NCBI GenBank assembly: GCA_001586965.3
Contig: LUCW03001834.1
Location: 1 to 55,156 of the forward strand
DNA length: 55,156 bases
Direction of reading: 5' to 3'
From: Sphaeroforma sirkka
Lineage: Eukaryota > Opisthokonta > Ichthyosporea > Ichthyophonida
The position numbers were made by a program, and so were the translations under genes. Shown here in pieces: positions 23,688 through 35,500 of this stretch. A model generated the notes under the pieces. It did no database searches. It was not told the origin of the DNA and worked only from the letters and a program-made list of their open reading frames with translations. Each line of letters begins with the position of its first letter. The first letter of the stretch is position 1.

Positions 23688-25471
23688 AGTTATACAAAAA
23701 TATGATTTCAGATTTAGAAGAAACTAAATATTGGAGAACGGATCTAAAATTCCTCCGCCTCAAGTTTTAAATTCCAACTTATATTGTTTTTTTCCTTGTT
23801 GTATTTTACAAAAAAAAAGACACCTTTTACCAAATTTCGTGATTTTCGTCAAGTTTCGCGTATCGGGCTCAGGCGCCCAGCCCACCCGAGTTACCACCCA
23901 CCAGTCACCAGGAAGCACAACGCCCCACGGCCCGACACAGGCTATTATCCACGGCCTTGTGTGTGTACTGTGTACCATTAGAATATATACTTTTTTAAAT
24001 AGAATACCAATCAAAAGAGATCAATACAAAATCTATTTTTTTAAATGTACACTCATAAAACTTTTGAACCCAAACAAGGTTTCAATGTCATGACTTGGTT
24101 TTGCACCAAGGAGGTTATGACTTGGTTTTACACCAATGCGCGAATACCACCAAATATTTGTATACTATTATTTATTTTTTAAAATATTAAAAGAATCAGT
24201 ATGTACTGTATATGTAGTCAAAATAGTTTTGTAGTTCTATTGAATAAGGGCCATTAGTTATCACATACTATTTTACTATGTCATTATCCAAAGCTGATGA
24301 CAGTGTTAGTTCTGGCTTTCCTAGAGAAAATTCATGGCATTAACAATGAAGTGTACAGCGTCATACATCGTAAAAAAAAACATCACTGCTGTACTTTAAT
24401 ATCAGCCTTCTGACGTCCCAACTATACCAAAGACACCGCACGACTACTACGATTCCCGAACATGCTAGTGTAACTATCAAAGCTAATCCTAATCCAGACA
24501 CAAAGAGATAATTCTCACCATCGTGCACTCGTCTCTCTCCCTCTCTCTCTCTCTCTCCCTGTCGGAAGCTTCGTCATAATCATACAATCAGTAATATTAC
24601 TGCTATTACATTGGGGGACCTTAAGATCTTCCTGAGGAACAATACTCTTCCTGTTCTTATCATATCGCTAAGCCAATCGACATTTCCGAAGCATTCACAT
24701 ACGTGCACAACCTATCGGAATTTGGGCTCAACGTTGTTGTAAACTATAGGTAGATGCAAAGGGGGGATATTGAGGTACACTGAGTACACTCATATCACAT
24801 TCAACCCCAATCGAGGTTTTCATGCCCAAACTTTGTTTTACACAAATCCGTGACAATCGAATTGGCTTGAATATCACCAAAAACTATTCTCACTCTCCGC
24901 ACAAAACATAATAAAACTTATATTACTTTCAGTTCTTCTCGTGGTCAAAATGACAAAATAGTATTTCAAAGAACGTCAGTACCTTGAAGTCGGATATTTA
25001 GTAGTGAGATAACTAGAGCGGTGTCCTTAGTGAGTTCCATTGTAGCTTTAAATTGGGTAGATATGGAGTGAATCCATGAAATTGGCATCAAGTTGACTTT
25101 GAATTGGCTTCAAATTTGAATTGTTTTGTCAGTCATCAGTTTTGTCGCTACACTGGTTTCTCATATTGACTACAGCAGCGTAACTTTGTGTTGGCTTGGC
25201 ATGTCCTCATAGGCCATGCTTCGTGGTGCCTTTTTGTTCGCGATAATTATTTCACAGTTGGTCAGTACTCAATGGTCATACAATTATACATATGTATTCA
25301 TACTTTTATGATGTATACATATCGTGGTAGTTAAAACCCCCCTTTTTAGTTCAATGAAAAAAGCTTCACGTCTTTACCTATTGTAGCACACACAAAATCC
25401 TTTCCAAGACCCCAAGTCTCTATTGGGAGATGTATAGGGCATAGCCGCAAGGCTCATACTACAATATGTAG

Positions 25472-25687
25472 TCCTGACCAATGTCCATACCTACAGACTT
25501 TTATAAAAAAAAATTGCCTAATTTTCAGAATGTATGAAAAAATTGTATATATGTTCAGTACATATTGACTGTATTTATGTCCTGACCAATGTCCATACCT
25601 ACAGACTTTTATTAAAACAATTGCCTAATTTTCAGAATGTATGAAAAAAATTGTATATATGTTCAGTACATATTGACTGTATTTATG
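25472..25687. repeat. 108-bp tandem duplication
   Basis: Units at 25472-25579 and 25580-25687 start with GTCCTGACCAATGTCCATAC and are nearly identical, differing mainly in A-run length. The duplication is recent. Confidence 0.95.
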
Positions 25688-26798
25688 TATTCAGTATTGT
25701 GTACATATTTGATTTTGGCTTCATTACGTCATGGTATTACAGTAAATTATTACTATTATTAAATACGTTCCAAGCTCAACGCTATGTACTAAATAAATAT
25801 TTGCATAAATGTAACGGAATCTTATCTGCACGTTTTCTTATTTGTTTTTAAAAAAAGGGCCCCGGCTGAAAATCGGACAATAGGCGGGGTGCCCAACTTC
25901 CCAATTCCTATACGGCCATACATCATGTGTCAACTTTCAACTGTCAACTGTCAAGGTGCCATAAAGCGCACAGCAAGAAAGAGGAAGACCCATTTTTTAA
26001 AGAACCGCACGTGTAGCATTGTAGGCATAGCAGCGGTGTACGAGTCTACAAGAATGCGAAGGAGTGTCTGAAGTCTATGAAAGACGAATCAGATTCAGAG
26101 ATTTCAGACTTGCAGAATCGCCCGGGGAGTATGTACTGTGTTAGTCGAGAGTTGAGAGTCGAGACTAAAAAAGAGTAAAGGCTTGCCCCCAGAATGTTGG
26201 GTTTGGCAGCGGGGTATTAATTGTAGGCCTAGCAGCGGTGTATGCGAGATAGAGAATACATATTGAACATTTAGTTATTTACATAAATAGTCTACTACTT
26301 TCTCTCTCTGTAGAGAAGCTTTTTATTGTAGTCGTTTTGTTTACAAAAAAAGAACAAAATATAAAAAAAAAAAAACAGTTACAAATCTAAAACAATACAT
26401 ATGTATGTACATCAGATCGGTCAGACTCGGTGAGTCAGTCCCCAGTCCCCACTCCCCACTGGGCCGACAACTCCCCAGTCCCTACTCGTCCCAGACGCTA
26501 CTCTGGTAGTCGGCTATTTGCAAAATAGAACAAACAAATTTGTATGACTGTCTGTTTTCTTTAAAATAAGTTAGCTATAATAAAAGAAATAGTGCCGATT
26601 TCTGTGAAGGTGAAACAATTTGAATTTGAGACAACGGTTTTCGTGGTGGTGATCGACTAAATGCAAGGAAGCCAAAACTGCAATAAAAAAATTCGGCCAA
26701 AGTCAATGTGGTCAATATGGTGACCTGGACAGGACATTGTGGGCTGCTGGGTCGGCCAATATTCTTACAGACCATGTCGCCAAGTTTATATGAATATT

Positions 26799-26828
26799 CA
26801 TAGCCTTTTGTTCAATTTGAAGGCTATG
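26799..26828. repeat. Short hairpin of the CATAGCCTT / AAGGCTATG family
   Basis: CATAGCCTT, about 11 bases (TTGTTCAATTT) and GAAGGCTATG form a compact stem-loop. The loop is close to the TTGTTTCAATTTA loop of the unit at 23658, so the two are copies of one sequence. Confidence 0.8.
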
Positions 26829-26833
26829 TAATC

Positions 26834-26999
26834 TTTCAAAATGATGTTTTAGATGAATAAAGATGGTAGAGGTGCGTATGTATATCATCTTTATTTATTT
26901 CTTACTAGCTATCTTATTTCAAAATGATGCTTTAGATGTATAAAGATAGTAGAGGTGCGTATGTATATCATCATTATTTTTTTCTTACTAGCTATCTCA
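26834..26999. repeat. 83-bp tandem duplication
   Basis: Units at 26834-26916 and 26917-26999 share TTTAGATG-ATAAAGAT, AGAGGTGCGTATGTATATCA and TTTCTTACTAGCTATCT, with a few base differences. Confidence 0.93.
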
Positions 27000-27420
27000 G
27001 CTTGAACAATTTCATACACATTCTCAGGAACATGACGGTGCGAAATATACCTCTGCTAATTGTAGATTCAACCCTCTGTCATAGCAATCCAACTACCTGT
27101 AAGACCCTCGTACAAAGGTCTTCGAGTGCCTAAATTAACACTTATCACCTTGCCCTTTGGCAACTTCGGCATTACCTCAGCCTCTGCTAAAATCTCAACA
27201 ACTTAACGCTGAAGTGCATCACTGTCTGCATACTTGATGGCGTCTTCATCGCTGTCACTGATTGCTTCTGTCTCTGTATCAGGTACTTACAACTCCTCGT
27301 CTTGTGTAACAGGACGGAATTAACTGTCAGGACCACGCAATGAATGTATCTTATCTCTGGCCCCCTTAGGTGCTTGGACTTTCGCGGTGACATATGTGTG
27401 TATACTACAAGCTGGTATAA
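26960..27420 (-). pseudogene. Decayed ORF of unknown family, acidic segment
   Basis: One minus-strand frame keeps protein-like composition for about 150 codons, with an acidic stretch (TEAISDSDEDAIKYADSDAL) and a basic one (MPKLPKGKVISVNLGTR), but has about five in-frame stops. I recognise no family. Every stop is one C-to-T step from a sense codon (Gln or Arg). It could be a remnant of a mobile element or of a host gene. Confidence 0.4.
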
Positions 27421-27529
27421 ATTGTACTATTGATTCAAGTACTACTGGGACTCACAGACATTGTTTGCATACTTTTAGACCAGAACGAAAAGTAATTTAA
27501 ACTTCTGACACTTCGACTGACCTTAAGAG

Positions 27530-27871
27530 ATGGCGCAGCATGTCGAAATCTGGCCTCAAAAGTTCAAAATTCAGTTTGCAAGTGGGTGTTCTGGGAAAAG
27601 CGGCCAAATTTGTCAGGGCCGAGTCAAGAAATAAGTGCAAGACAAAAAATCTGTCCGGGCAATTTTTCTTCCTGATTGTTCTAAACAATTTCCGCTATTA
27701 AAATCAGGATTTGGTCAAGTATTGCGTGTTCCACACCCTGGCAAAGTAGAGGAGGCTTCCGATCCTATTTTAAGCCGATTGCACAATGCAGTATGCACCA
27801 ATACGTTTACGTTCAACGTTTATTCCAAATACAGTTTCTTCTATATTACTGGGTGCAGTTTTCGGGTCTAA
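27530..27871 (+). pseudogene. Decayed ORF of unknown family
   Basis: A frame starting MAQHVEIWPQKFKIQFASG runs to GRVKK, meets a single in-frame stop, and continues in the same frame with DKKSVRAIFLPDCSKQFP to about 27871. Composition looks coding and the family is unknown. It is divergent from the decayed frame at 26960-27420. Confidence 0.35.
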
Positions 27872-28124
27872 AAATTGACGTGTGTAGTGGTTCCAATATA
27901 CGAACCAGTCCTATATAACAACTTAGGTGGGCCTTTCTAGTCACATTATAACCGTTATAACGTTTGATACATATGCGTTTACGTTCAACTTCTATCTCGT
28001 ACATACCCCCCATAACGAAATGAGCTTCAGCCTTCCTATGATATTGATTTATGTAGAATGCATCTAAGTGCTCTCTAGAGTCACTAGGCAGGGACGATAA
28101 AAACAGAGGTACAATATTGGCCAA
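27846..28124 (-). CDS. Hypothetical open frame, possibly an exon
   Basis: This open frame of about 92 codons has no upstream ATG; the first internal Met is near its middle. Residues such as SDSREHLDAFYINQYHRKAE and MYEIEVERKRICIKRYN have ordinary protein composition, but I recognise no domain. It may be an exon or a remnant related to the decayed frames just upstream. Confidence 0.25.
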   Translation of the reverse strand: MANIVPLFLSSLPSDSREHLDAFYINQYHRKAEAHFVMGGMYEIEVERKRICIKRYNGYNVTRKAHLSCYIGLVRILEPLHTSIFRPENCTQ

Positions 28125-28624
28125 TCATATCACGTATAAAACTGATCACTTTGTGTGGTACGCTAATATTTAACCTCTACTCCCTCCCTCTCCACTCTAA
28201 AGAGTAGTGACTCTCTAGAGAGTCTCTACTAGCCGAATAAGTTGAATAGAGTAGCGGTCTGGGACGAGTCACGAGTGTTAGTGGGGACTGAATACTGACT
28301 CACTGAGTTTGACCTATCTCAATTTCTAGTGTTTTAGATTTGTATCTGCTTATTTTCTTTGTACTGTTTTGTTTTTATTTTAAAAAATAGCTCTTGTAAA
28401 AAGCTTCTATGTACTATGAGTGTGTATTCACTATTCAGTATACTAATCTAAATTCTTTACTATCTCGCCTACTACTCTAGTAGTAGAGAGTAATGTTGTT
28501 TAAATATACATTTAAAATATGTGTGTAGTATGTATTGAGTACTCTCTTGAGTATATACATAGTAATATTTAGGAAAATATTGAAGTCTGTCTCTGCTTCC
28601 TACTTAGTGCTACTCTGAGTTTGT

Positions 28625-28745
28625 GGTGAACACCGAACGCAGAACGTCTGAACACAGTGAAGTGTGAACTCTGAACAGTGACAGACTGTCTGTGACACTG
28701 AACAACTGAACTCTGAAGTTCAGAGTTCTGAACTCAGCTGGCCGC
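28625..28745. repeat. Drifted short repeats of GTGAACTCTGAAC type
   Basis: A run of GAAC/CTGAAC words with variable spacing ends in the palindromic word CTGAAGTTCAG. It belongs to the same class of patch as 4312-4412 and 21105-21285 but uses its own word set. Confidence 0.75.
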
Positions 28746-29149
28746 TGGGCCTGGTATGTACGGTCGGGGACTCGGGGCGTCACCTGGAGTAAGGAGTAAG
28801 AGCATTTGTTTTTTTACAACAAAAAGCAAAATAGAATAAACAAATATGTATGTATTCTATTCTTTTTTAAGACAAAGAGACTCCATAACCCTAGAGAGTC
28901 TCTCTAGTCTCTACAGTCTATAACTCATATCTCGTAAATACAGAGTCGTGCTTGTTGCTAACTTCAGTATCAAACCAATGAAACCACTAAATTTTAAAAT
29001 TACTCGGCTGTAACGCCTTCACCTTTATGATTTATCTCCTACGGTCTACACTCTACACTACACTCTACAGTCTTCACTCTTTAGACTTCATAGTGTACTG
29101 AACAACTTAATAAGGCACGAGAAAAGCGAAAAATTGATCGGTATATAAG

Positions 29150-29960
29150 CTGTAATCCTATTTCAGACGGTCCACATTTTACATTAAGTCATAAATGCAT
29201 AATTCAGAGCAATGCTTAACATTTCAGAAACCATAGTCCTTGATACGCCAGATCGTCAGTGTATAAAGAAAACACGTCAACTACCAAAGTATGAATGTGA
29301 GCTGGTGGGAAAATCCCTTCAGAAGTCGCAGGACACTGGTCTGTGCCACATAAGTCTAAAATATGAGAGGTCCTCTTCGCCATGTATACTACAAATATCA
29401 TCATCAAACAAATGGAAAGTTCTCGATGTAGATGGCACCGCACAACCCCAACGATTTTTGTCGGTGTATGAATTTGAATTGAAGAAATACGAGTGGTCGG
29501 CCAATTCTTCCACAATGACCAAATCGAAAACAACCCCACAGTGGTCATCGGTACTCAGAGAAGCAGGCTCCATCGCGATGGCCGATGTTGATGGTAGCAA
29601 TCCAAAATCTACTACAGATTTACCTTGCGTGCAGCCCATACTGAACATGCGCATACGACAGTTACTTATTAGAATCGCCAGACGCATTCTGCCGAAAAAT
29701 TGGCCTGATAGACATCTAGAAACGATGAAAAACGTCCCGAGTTGAGATCAGCAACGTCTAAATACGTTGCTCATTTTTATATTTAGACTTTTGGGCACTA
29801 GTTACCGCTGTCAAATTCAACACACTATAATTTATAGACTCACTATGATTTATAGACTCACTATGATTTGTAGACTGAGGCTACGAGGACTACCACAGGT
29901 TTTCCGCATCATACTACATACAATCAATTAATAGTAGCACATAAATAAACTATTTTAAAG
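29150..29960. repeat. Segment B', right arm of the inverted pair
   Basis: This is the inverted counterpart of 19343-20045. Homology begins around GTAATCCTATTTCAG, covers the C2-like ORF, and continues past its stop through the AACGTCTAAATACGTTG hairpin to TAGTAGCACATAAATAAAC. A short tandem triplication of ATAGACTCACTATGATTT lies at about 29830-29877. Confidence 0.85.
29212..29745 (+). CDS. C2-domain-like protein (possibly a partial gene)
   Basis: An ATG opens a 177-residue frame ending in TGA. Residues 40-120 resemble a synaptotagmin-type C2 domain: the TGLCHISLKYERSSS start, a CILQISSS strand, VLDVDGTAQPQ at the usual Asp-Gly-Thr-x-x-Pro loop, LSVYEFELKKYEW, and TMTKSKTTPQW where C2 domains have KTKxxxxTxxPxW. 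C2 domains bind membranes or calcium. The classic second loop Asp is present (LDVDG), but the PYV after it is PQR, so calcium binding is doubtful. Upstream, TTTCAG motifs could be splice acceptors, so this may be one exon of a longer gene. The fold assignment rests on motif spacing read by eye. The inverted copy at 19.34-20.05 kb is broken, whereas this one is open. Confidence 0.55.
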   Translation: MLNISETIVLDTPDRQCIKKTRQLPKYECELVGKSLQKSQDTGLCHISLKYERSSSPCILQISSSNKWKVLDVDGTAQPQRFLSVYEFELKKYEWSANSSTMTKSKTTPQWSSVLREAGSIAMADVDGSNPKSTTDLPCVQPILNMRIRQLLIRIARRILPKNWPDRHLETMKNVPS

Positions 29961-30029
29961 CGTTTAGATGACTTGTGTTTAACCCGGTTTGATCTTTTGG
30001 AAAGCGCATAATGCCTTAAAAGCCATGAC

Positions 30030-30640
30030 AGACGATATTGCTTTTCTTCAGCTTCGCAAGGCGGATATTGCCGAATACTTCGGAACGTTCATATTATTGC
30101 TGGTTACAATAGATATGGTTTTCGGATAATATGACGCCAGGTTGCAAATATACTTTTTGGCTTGCATTTTTGTCTGTAGCACGCGAGTTGTGTGGTGAAT
30201 ATCACATCATTGTGCATCTCGGCAGCTTAAATCCTTTTTTTTTTACATTTGGTGTATTAGGGAAGCTACAAAAGGGATCCGACACATTACGATTTAAGGC
30301 ATAGCCTCGTTAATGAGAATCGCATTCACGACATATAGAACCAGTAACTTCGATTGGCTAATCTTGGTTTTTTCTGTACGTTCTTACTTCTTCAACAAGA
30401 TAGATTCATGACAATAGCACGCACGATATCGAAAATAGTATTTCATCAGTTCATACATTCTCTCGAAGAACAATCCTAGCAGAATCCGAAGTATACAGAG
30501 CTCGGATCCGAAAATCATTGTTGTAGAGTTGCAGCGGATGGGGCTTTAGACTCGCCCACATAATTCAAGATTGCAAGACATAAATTATACGTTCCGGACT
30601 CTAAACAAGCATAAGTCGAGTAGAATGTATGTGAAGCACG
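30030..30640. repeat. Segment A', right arm of the inverted pair
   Basis: This is the inverted counterpart of 14690-15310. It starts about 70-80 bp beyond segment B', which shows that A and B were once adjacent. Its outer part overlaps the open frame at 30515-30787. Confidence 0.85.
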
Positions 30641-30787
30641 CGGTCCGAACATACAGAGCATATTGTCAACAATTTTTTCGAGTTTGACAAGCACACCATT
30701 CAACCATCCGTCTAACTCTATATACGCATGCGTCAGCATGCCTTCCAGCTCCTCCTTATTTATTCGCTTATCCGCAGCAAGTGTCAC
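30515..30787 (-). CDS. Helical protein of unknown function (probable exon)
   Basis: This frame of about 90 codons has no ATG at its start. It reads KRINKEELEGMLTHAY, then GWLNGVLVKLEKIVDNMLCM, and ends GESKAPSAATLQQ before TGA. It looks mostly helical and I recognise no family. It is convergent with the C2-like ORF, and the left-arm copy of its 3' part is decayed. The missing start suggests an upstream exon or truncation. Confidence 0.35.
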   Translation of the reverse strand: MTLAADKRINKEELEGMLTHAYIELDGWLNGVLVKLEKIVDNMLCMFGPRASHTFYSTYACLESGTYNLCLAILNYVGESKAPSAATLQQ

Positions 30788-32545
30788 AAATTAAGAAGTA
30801 CGAATATTCAGTACGCTTGTATCAAGTTGTTGTATCTAATACAACACAAAGTTCTGCCATAGACATCTAAAAAAAAATGGAGATAGAAGGCTATGCTTCT
30901 GTGGGCATTTTCTTATTTCTGAATACATGAATCAACAAAGTGCTGTTTTTTAAATACCGGGATAAAGTGCGGTTAAAGCGTTGTGTATATACTAGAAGAC
31001 TGGAATTGCTGAAAAGACTATGAATACTCTTTGAGTCGTATCACAGTGTGTTAGCTTACTCTGTGTGTGTGTGTGTGTGTGTGTGTCTCTCTCTCTCTCG
31101 CTACTACTATATACTAGTCTACATTGTAAGGGTACGTGTGTGACAGATACTGATAGCGCAAGAAAAGAAGGAAAGCCACTGCAAAGTGAAACACTGAAAA
31201 CCCGGAACCGGTGACACCCTATCTGGTCCCAATTAGCTCGTTGTCATTATCGATTATCAACAAAGGACATCAATAAAAACACGCACGGGCCACAGCATCA
31301 CAGCACTAATATATATTGAATACTATTTAATTAAAAACTCAAAAAATGAACAAAGAGTATATTGTAAAAAGCTATATCATGCAGAAAAAACAGAAGATAC
31401 TTCTATTATAAATTACACAAAGAATATAAGATACGTTTATTATATATTATAAGAGACGACCTGACTTTTGAAAGTCTGACAATCCCAAAGGCCACAACTT
31501 GTAGCCAGTGTTCTGGTGTTAATTTATATCCAAATATCCGCTCACAGGTAAGAACCAAATGGCGAACGAAAGTGAATAAGTAACATGCTGATGCCATAAA
31601 CTCTAAAAGTAACATGACAATGTGAACTAGTTGTTTAGACCCCAAAAAGAAAGCAGGTGAAAGGCCATGGGCCCAGTAAAAATCGTACGCAACAAACGAG
31701 CATTTATTTATTCTTATATATTGTTTTATACTTTACAACCTGTGCTTTCAAGCTGTGACTTTAAGCTGACTAGATAACAGTTTATGTAAATATTTATACA
31801 GCGTGCGTGCAAAGGCATCCTCAATTCCACATCCAACTGAGGACCGAAGAATGATTTAAAATTACATGTTAAAAAAAATATGCGCCTCAAAGTGGCTAAA
31901 AATGTACACTGTCTGACTGATCTTAAGACGCACGAAATGTGGTTAAAAAAAGTCCCACCTCGGCGATAAACGCCTGCTGCGATCGATCAGGTCTTGTTTT
32001 TCTTTTTAAAAATACTTTTGTTCTAAATAATTTGAGTATAAAAGAACGCTCATCATTTTTCTCGGAAATCTAATCGCCCAGGCCGATGTTTAATTTCAAC
32101 TTATATTTTCCTCATCGTTATTCTCGTCTAAATTGATGCAGCAAGCCATTTAAATTGATACAGGAAGCCATTCGCTTCAATGATTTATTATCATTTGTGA
32201 TTGTGAGGGTAGACAACTTGTCTATCGCCTAAACATCTCACATCCAGAGTTTTATGCTATAAATGCTGCACAGGAAATTGAACACACCAGCGAAAGTCTG
32301 GTGCTACTATCAAACCTAATTAACCTAATGAAATGTGACTAAAAATAATAGTGAATCCAGTACTATCTTCTATCAGCTCGGTGCTTCTACAAATATGCAC
32401 GTATATCACCCAAATGTGAACTATAACTTGCGTTTTGACACGACATAGTCATTCCTGCGTGCGCCAAACGTCTTCTTGTAACTATGACTGTGGCCGGTCA
32501 TGGGAGTATGGCAAGGGGTTCACCCTCATAACACAGAGGGACCGT
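30788..32545. other. AT-rich DNA 3' of glutamate synthase, no recognised gene
   Basis: The stretch holds a GAAGGCTATG word at 30886-30895, a (TG)n(TC)n tract at 31061-31099 and a 79-codon minus frame at 31406-31645 with no recognised domain. The 3' untranslated region of glutamate synthase must start at 32545 and run leftward. I saw no AATAAA on the minus strand in its first 150 bp. Confidence 0.5.
31061..31099. repeat. (TG)n-(TC)n microsatellite
   Basis: About 25 bp of TG repeat is followed by about 14 bp of TC repeat. Confidence 0.93.
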
Positions 32546-35500
32546 TCACCTGCCGATTAGGGGAGGTGATTGAGCAACCTCTTGCTTACGAGGGATAACA
32601 CCTCCGGGTAAGGGGAGCGTGGTCCAGCCCGTCAAGTCCAGATCGATCTGTCTAGCGGCTTGGCGTCCCTCACTGATAGCCCACACAATGAGTGATTGCC
32701 CGCGTCGGCAATCACCGGCAGCATATAACTTGTCGACGGATGTTGAGTATCGACCAGCGGGTGTCTTAATATTGGATCTGCAATTGAATTTTAAATGTTT
32801 AGTTCATATTTTGAAAAACGGCTATAAATTAACGAGCAGAAATTATCAAAACCGATATGCAGCAAATACATAACCGAAAGAGCAATACGAGCACACAGCG
32901 GACAACAGGACATACCGGGCATCAACGTCAGTGCCAAGTGCATCCTTCAGCGTAGCCTCAGGTCCCAAGAAACCCATCGCGATAAACACTAGATCGCACT
33001 CGTACGTTTCGAGGGAATCCGGTACCTCAGCCATCTTCCACGCACCCTTGTCGTCCTTAGTCCACTCCACCTTTACAGTGGTCACACCCTTGAGGTTGCC
33101 CTCTCCATCACCCACAAACTCCTTGGCCATGATGTTGAACACACGGGGATCACGTGCAAACTTGGTTTCTACCTCAGAGTGCCCGTAGTCCACTCGGAAG
33201 ATTCGGGGCCACGTAGGCCACGGGTTCTCGTCGGCACGAGAGGGTGGGGGTGGGGGTAAGATCTCGAAGTTGGTCACTCCAGTGGCTCCCATACGTACAC
33301 TCGTACCGATGCAATCATTACCGGTGTCACCTCCACCGATGACCACTACCTTCTTTCCCTTCGCACTAATGGTCCAGTCCAGATCAGTCTTGGTTGAGTC
33401 CTGTAGTGGTTTTTAAAAAAAATGAGTTAAAATCCAGAGAGCGATTGCCATGTGTTAAATTATGGACAATGATGGGAGGACACGGTGGTATCTTATATCG
33501 GGCTCCGAAGCAGAAATTGAAAACTGAGCACAAAACATACCAGATCATCAAATCGTAAAAATAAAGCCGTAAACCATGCGTGGTATATATTACAATAAGA
33601 CTCGATAGGCTCCCAAAAAAAAACAGTAGCTATATCTATTCCCACTCACGCTCAGACGGGAGATTAAGGTTAAGACTAAACACATACATATATACTTGAC
33701 AAACTTCGAATATCCGACACACACTCAAAACGTGACACAGACATGCCTCTTCCATGAGTTTCTTGGTGGTTGGCGTCAGGAAGTCCATGGCAAAATGAAC
33801 ACCGTTCAGTTCGCGTCCGGGGATGGGCAGATCTCGGGGCCACGTGGCACCCACAGTCAGCAACATGGCGTCTGAAGACGTCAACAGCTCCTTCGCGTCC
33901 ACGTTCTTACCGATCTCGCAGTTAGTCTTGAAGGTGATGCCCTCAGCGGCCAGCAGGTCCACACGTCTCTGCACGGTCGTCTTCTCCAGCTTCATGTTGG
34001 GAATACCATACTGCAGCAGACCACCAACCCGGTCCTGTCTCTCGTACACGGTGACGGTGTGTCCCATCTTGTTCAGACAATCGGCCGCAGCCATACCAGC
34101 GGGACCTCCACCCACAATAGTAACCTTACGCCCAGTGCGCACCTTGGGGATCTGAGGCTTGATCCATCCCATCTCAAAACCTCTGTCGATAATGGCACAC
34201 TCAATACTCTTGATGGCTACGGCGGGCTCGTTGATGCCAAGCACACACGCGCCTGTCAGTCAGAGGGGTAGTAGATAAAATCATGAGATGAGATGAGACA
34301 ATGGTATATCCATACATTTCTAAGCGCAATTAATACACTGTACCACCAATTCGTCCCACCAGTACACGCAAGTACCAACGGAAAGACCAGCTGTGCGTAT
34401 CAGTACACTTGAAATTGCTAACCAGCAAAACACGCCGTTAGTCGCTACACGCGACATACGCGAGATAATTACGTACCTTCACAAGGGGCGGGACAGACCC
34501 GTCCAGTGAACTCCGGGAAGTTGTTGGTGAGCAGAAGACGTTCTAGCGCCTCCTCCCATCGGTTCTTGTACACAAGATCGTTCCATTGGGGAATGACATT
34601 GCCGAGGGGACATCCAGTATCTGACTGACAGAATGGTACACCGCAGTCCATGCAGCGAGCACCCTGGGTGTTCAACTCGTTCTCCTTGAGACCCACACGG
34701 ATCTCCTTGAAGTCCTTGATACGCTTATCGGGTGCACGGTAGCCGTCGGGTTTGCGCTTGTACTTCTTGAAACCACGCAGCTTGTCGAGCTTAGCCAGTC
34801 TGTGAATGTATGGTGCAAGTGAGACGCAAGATGTTAGGAAGAGGCGAGTGCAAGGTTTGTCATAAAATTTGATGGTATACTCATACTAACATAAAACCAT
34901 CGGGAATCTTCAACAACGGTACATTTCGATAAACACTGGCCAAACGGCCAAGCCGCATTCAAAACACATACACTTGTACCAAGCTGAACAACAAGACATA
35001 CCGTGCGCGCTTCTTGTCCTCACTCTCATTGTCGACAATGAAGTCCTCGATATCTTCAGTGCCAGCGTCCTTGATCTCCTCCACCTTCTTTGGTGTCTCC
35101 ACATCAGCTACAGCGGTGGCCTCGGCCGCAGACTTGGCAGCAGCTAGAGCCGCCTTGTAGTCGTGGGGGAACACCTTGACAAATTTGGCGGGGCTGTTGG
35201 CCCAATCGTCCAACAGACGCTGGGCGACTGTTTGCGTATGCGTATGCGTATGAGTGACAAATAAGTTGAAAATAAGTGGATATCAAATCTTTGCTCGCTT
35301 CAAGAATGTAAAATCGAGACTTATTCCGAACACCTTTTGCGTTAGTAAGGATAAAAAGCGCGGGGGGGGGGGTACCATGCACTGACTGAATTGAAAAGCC
35401 ACAAACGAGAACACTACAAACAAGCCATACCATCACTGCCGGTGTATTTAAGGTGCTTCTGCAGTACTCCCTGTAGGAATTCCAGGTCTTCTGGTAGTTC

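Larger units (their letters stand above)
22726..29149. other. Repeat-rich DNA between the inverted arms, no confident gene
   Basis: These 6.4 kb hold AT-rich sequence, drifted repeat patches (about 22726-22805, 26138-26170, 26415-26510, 28190-28290, 28625-28745, 29040-29110), tandem duplications, GAAGGCTATG hairpins and decayed open frames near 27-28 kb. A short duplicated ATGACTTGGTTTT word lies at about 24094-24130. I see nothing further that I can name. Confidence 0.5.

Noticed and set aside
27530-27640. Possible PARP-type zinc finger in KFKIQFASGCSGKSGQICQG
   Set aside because: The Cys spacing does not fit the C3H pattern, and the resemblance is limited to a few residues.
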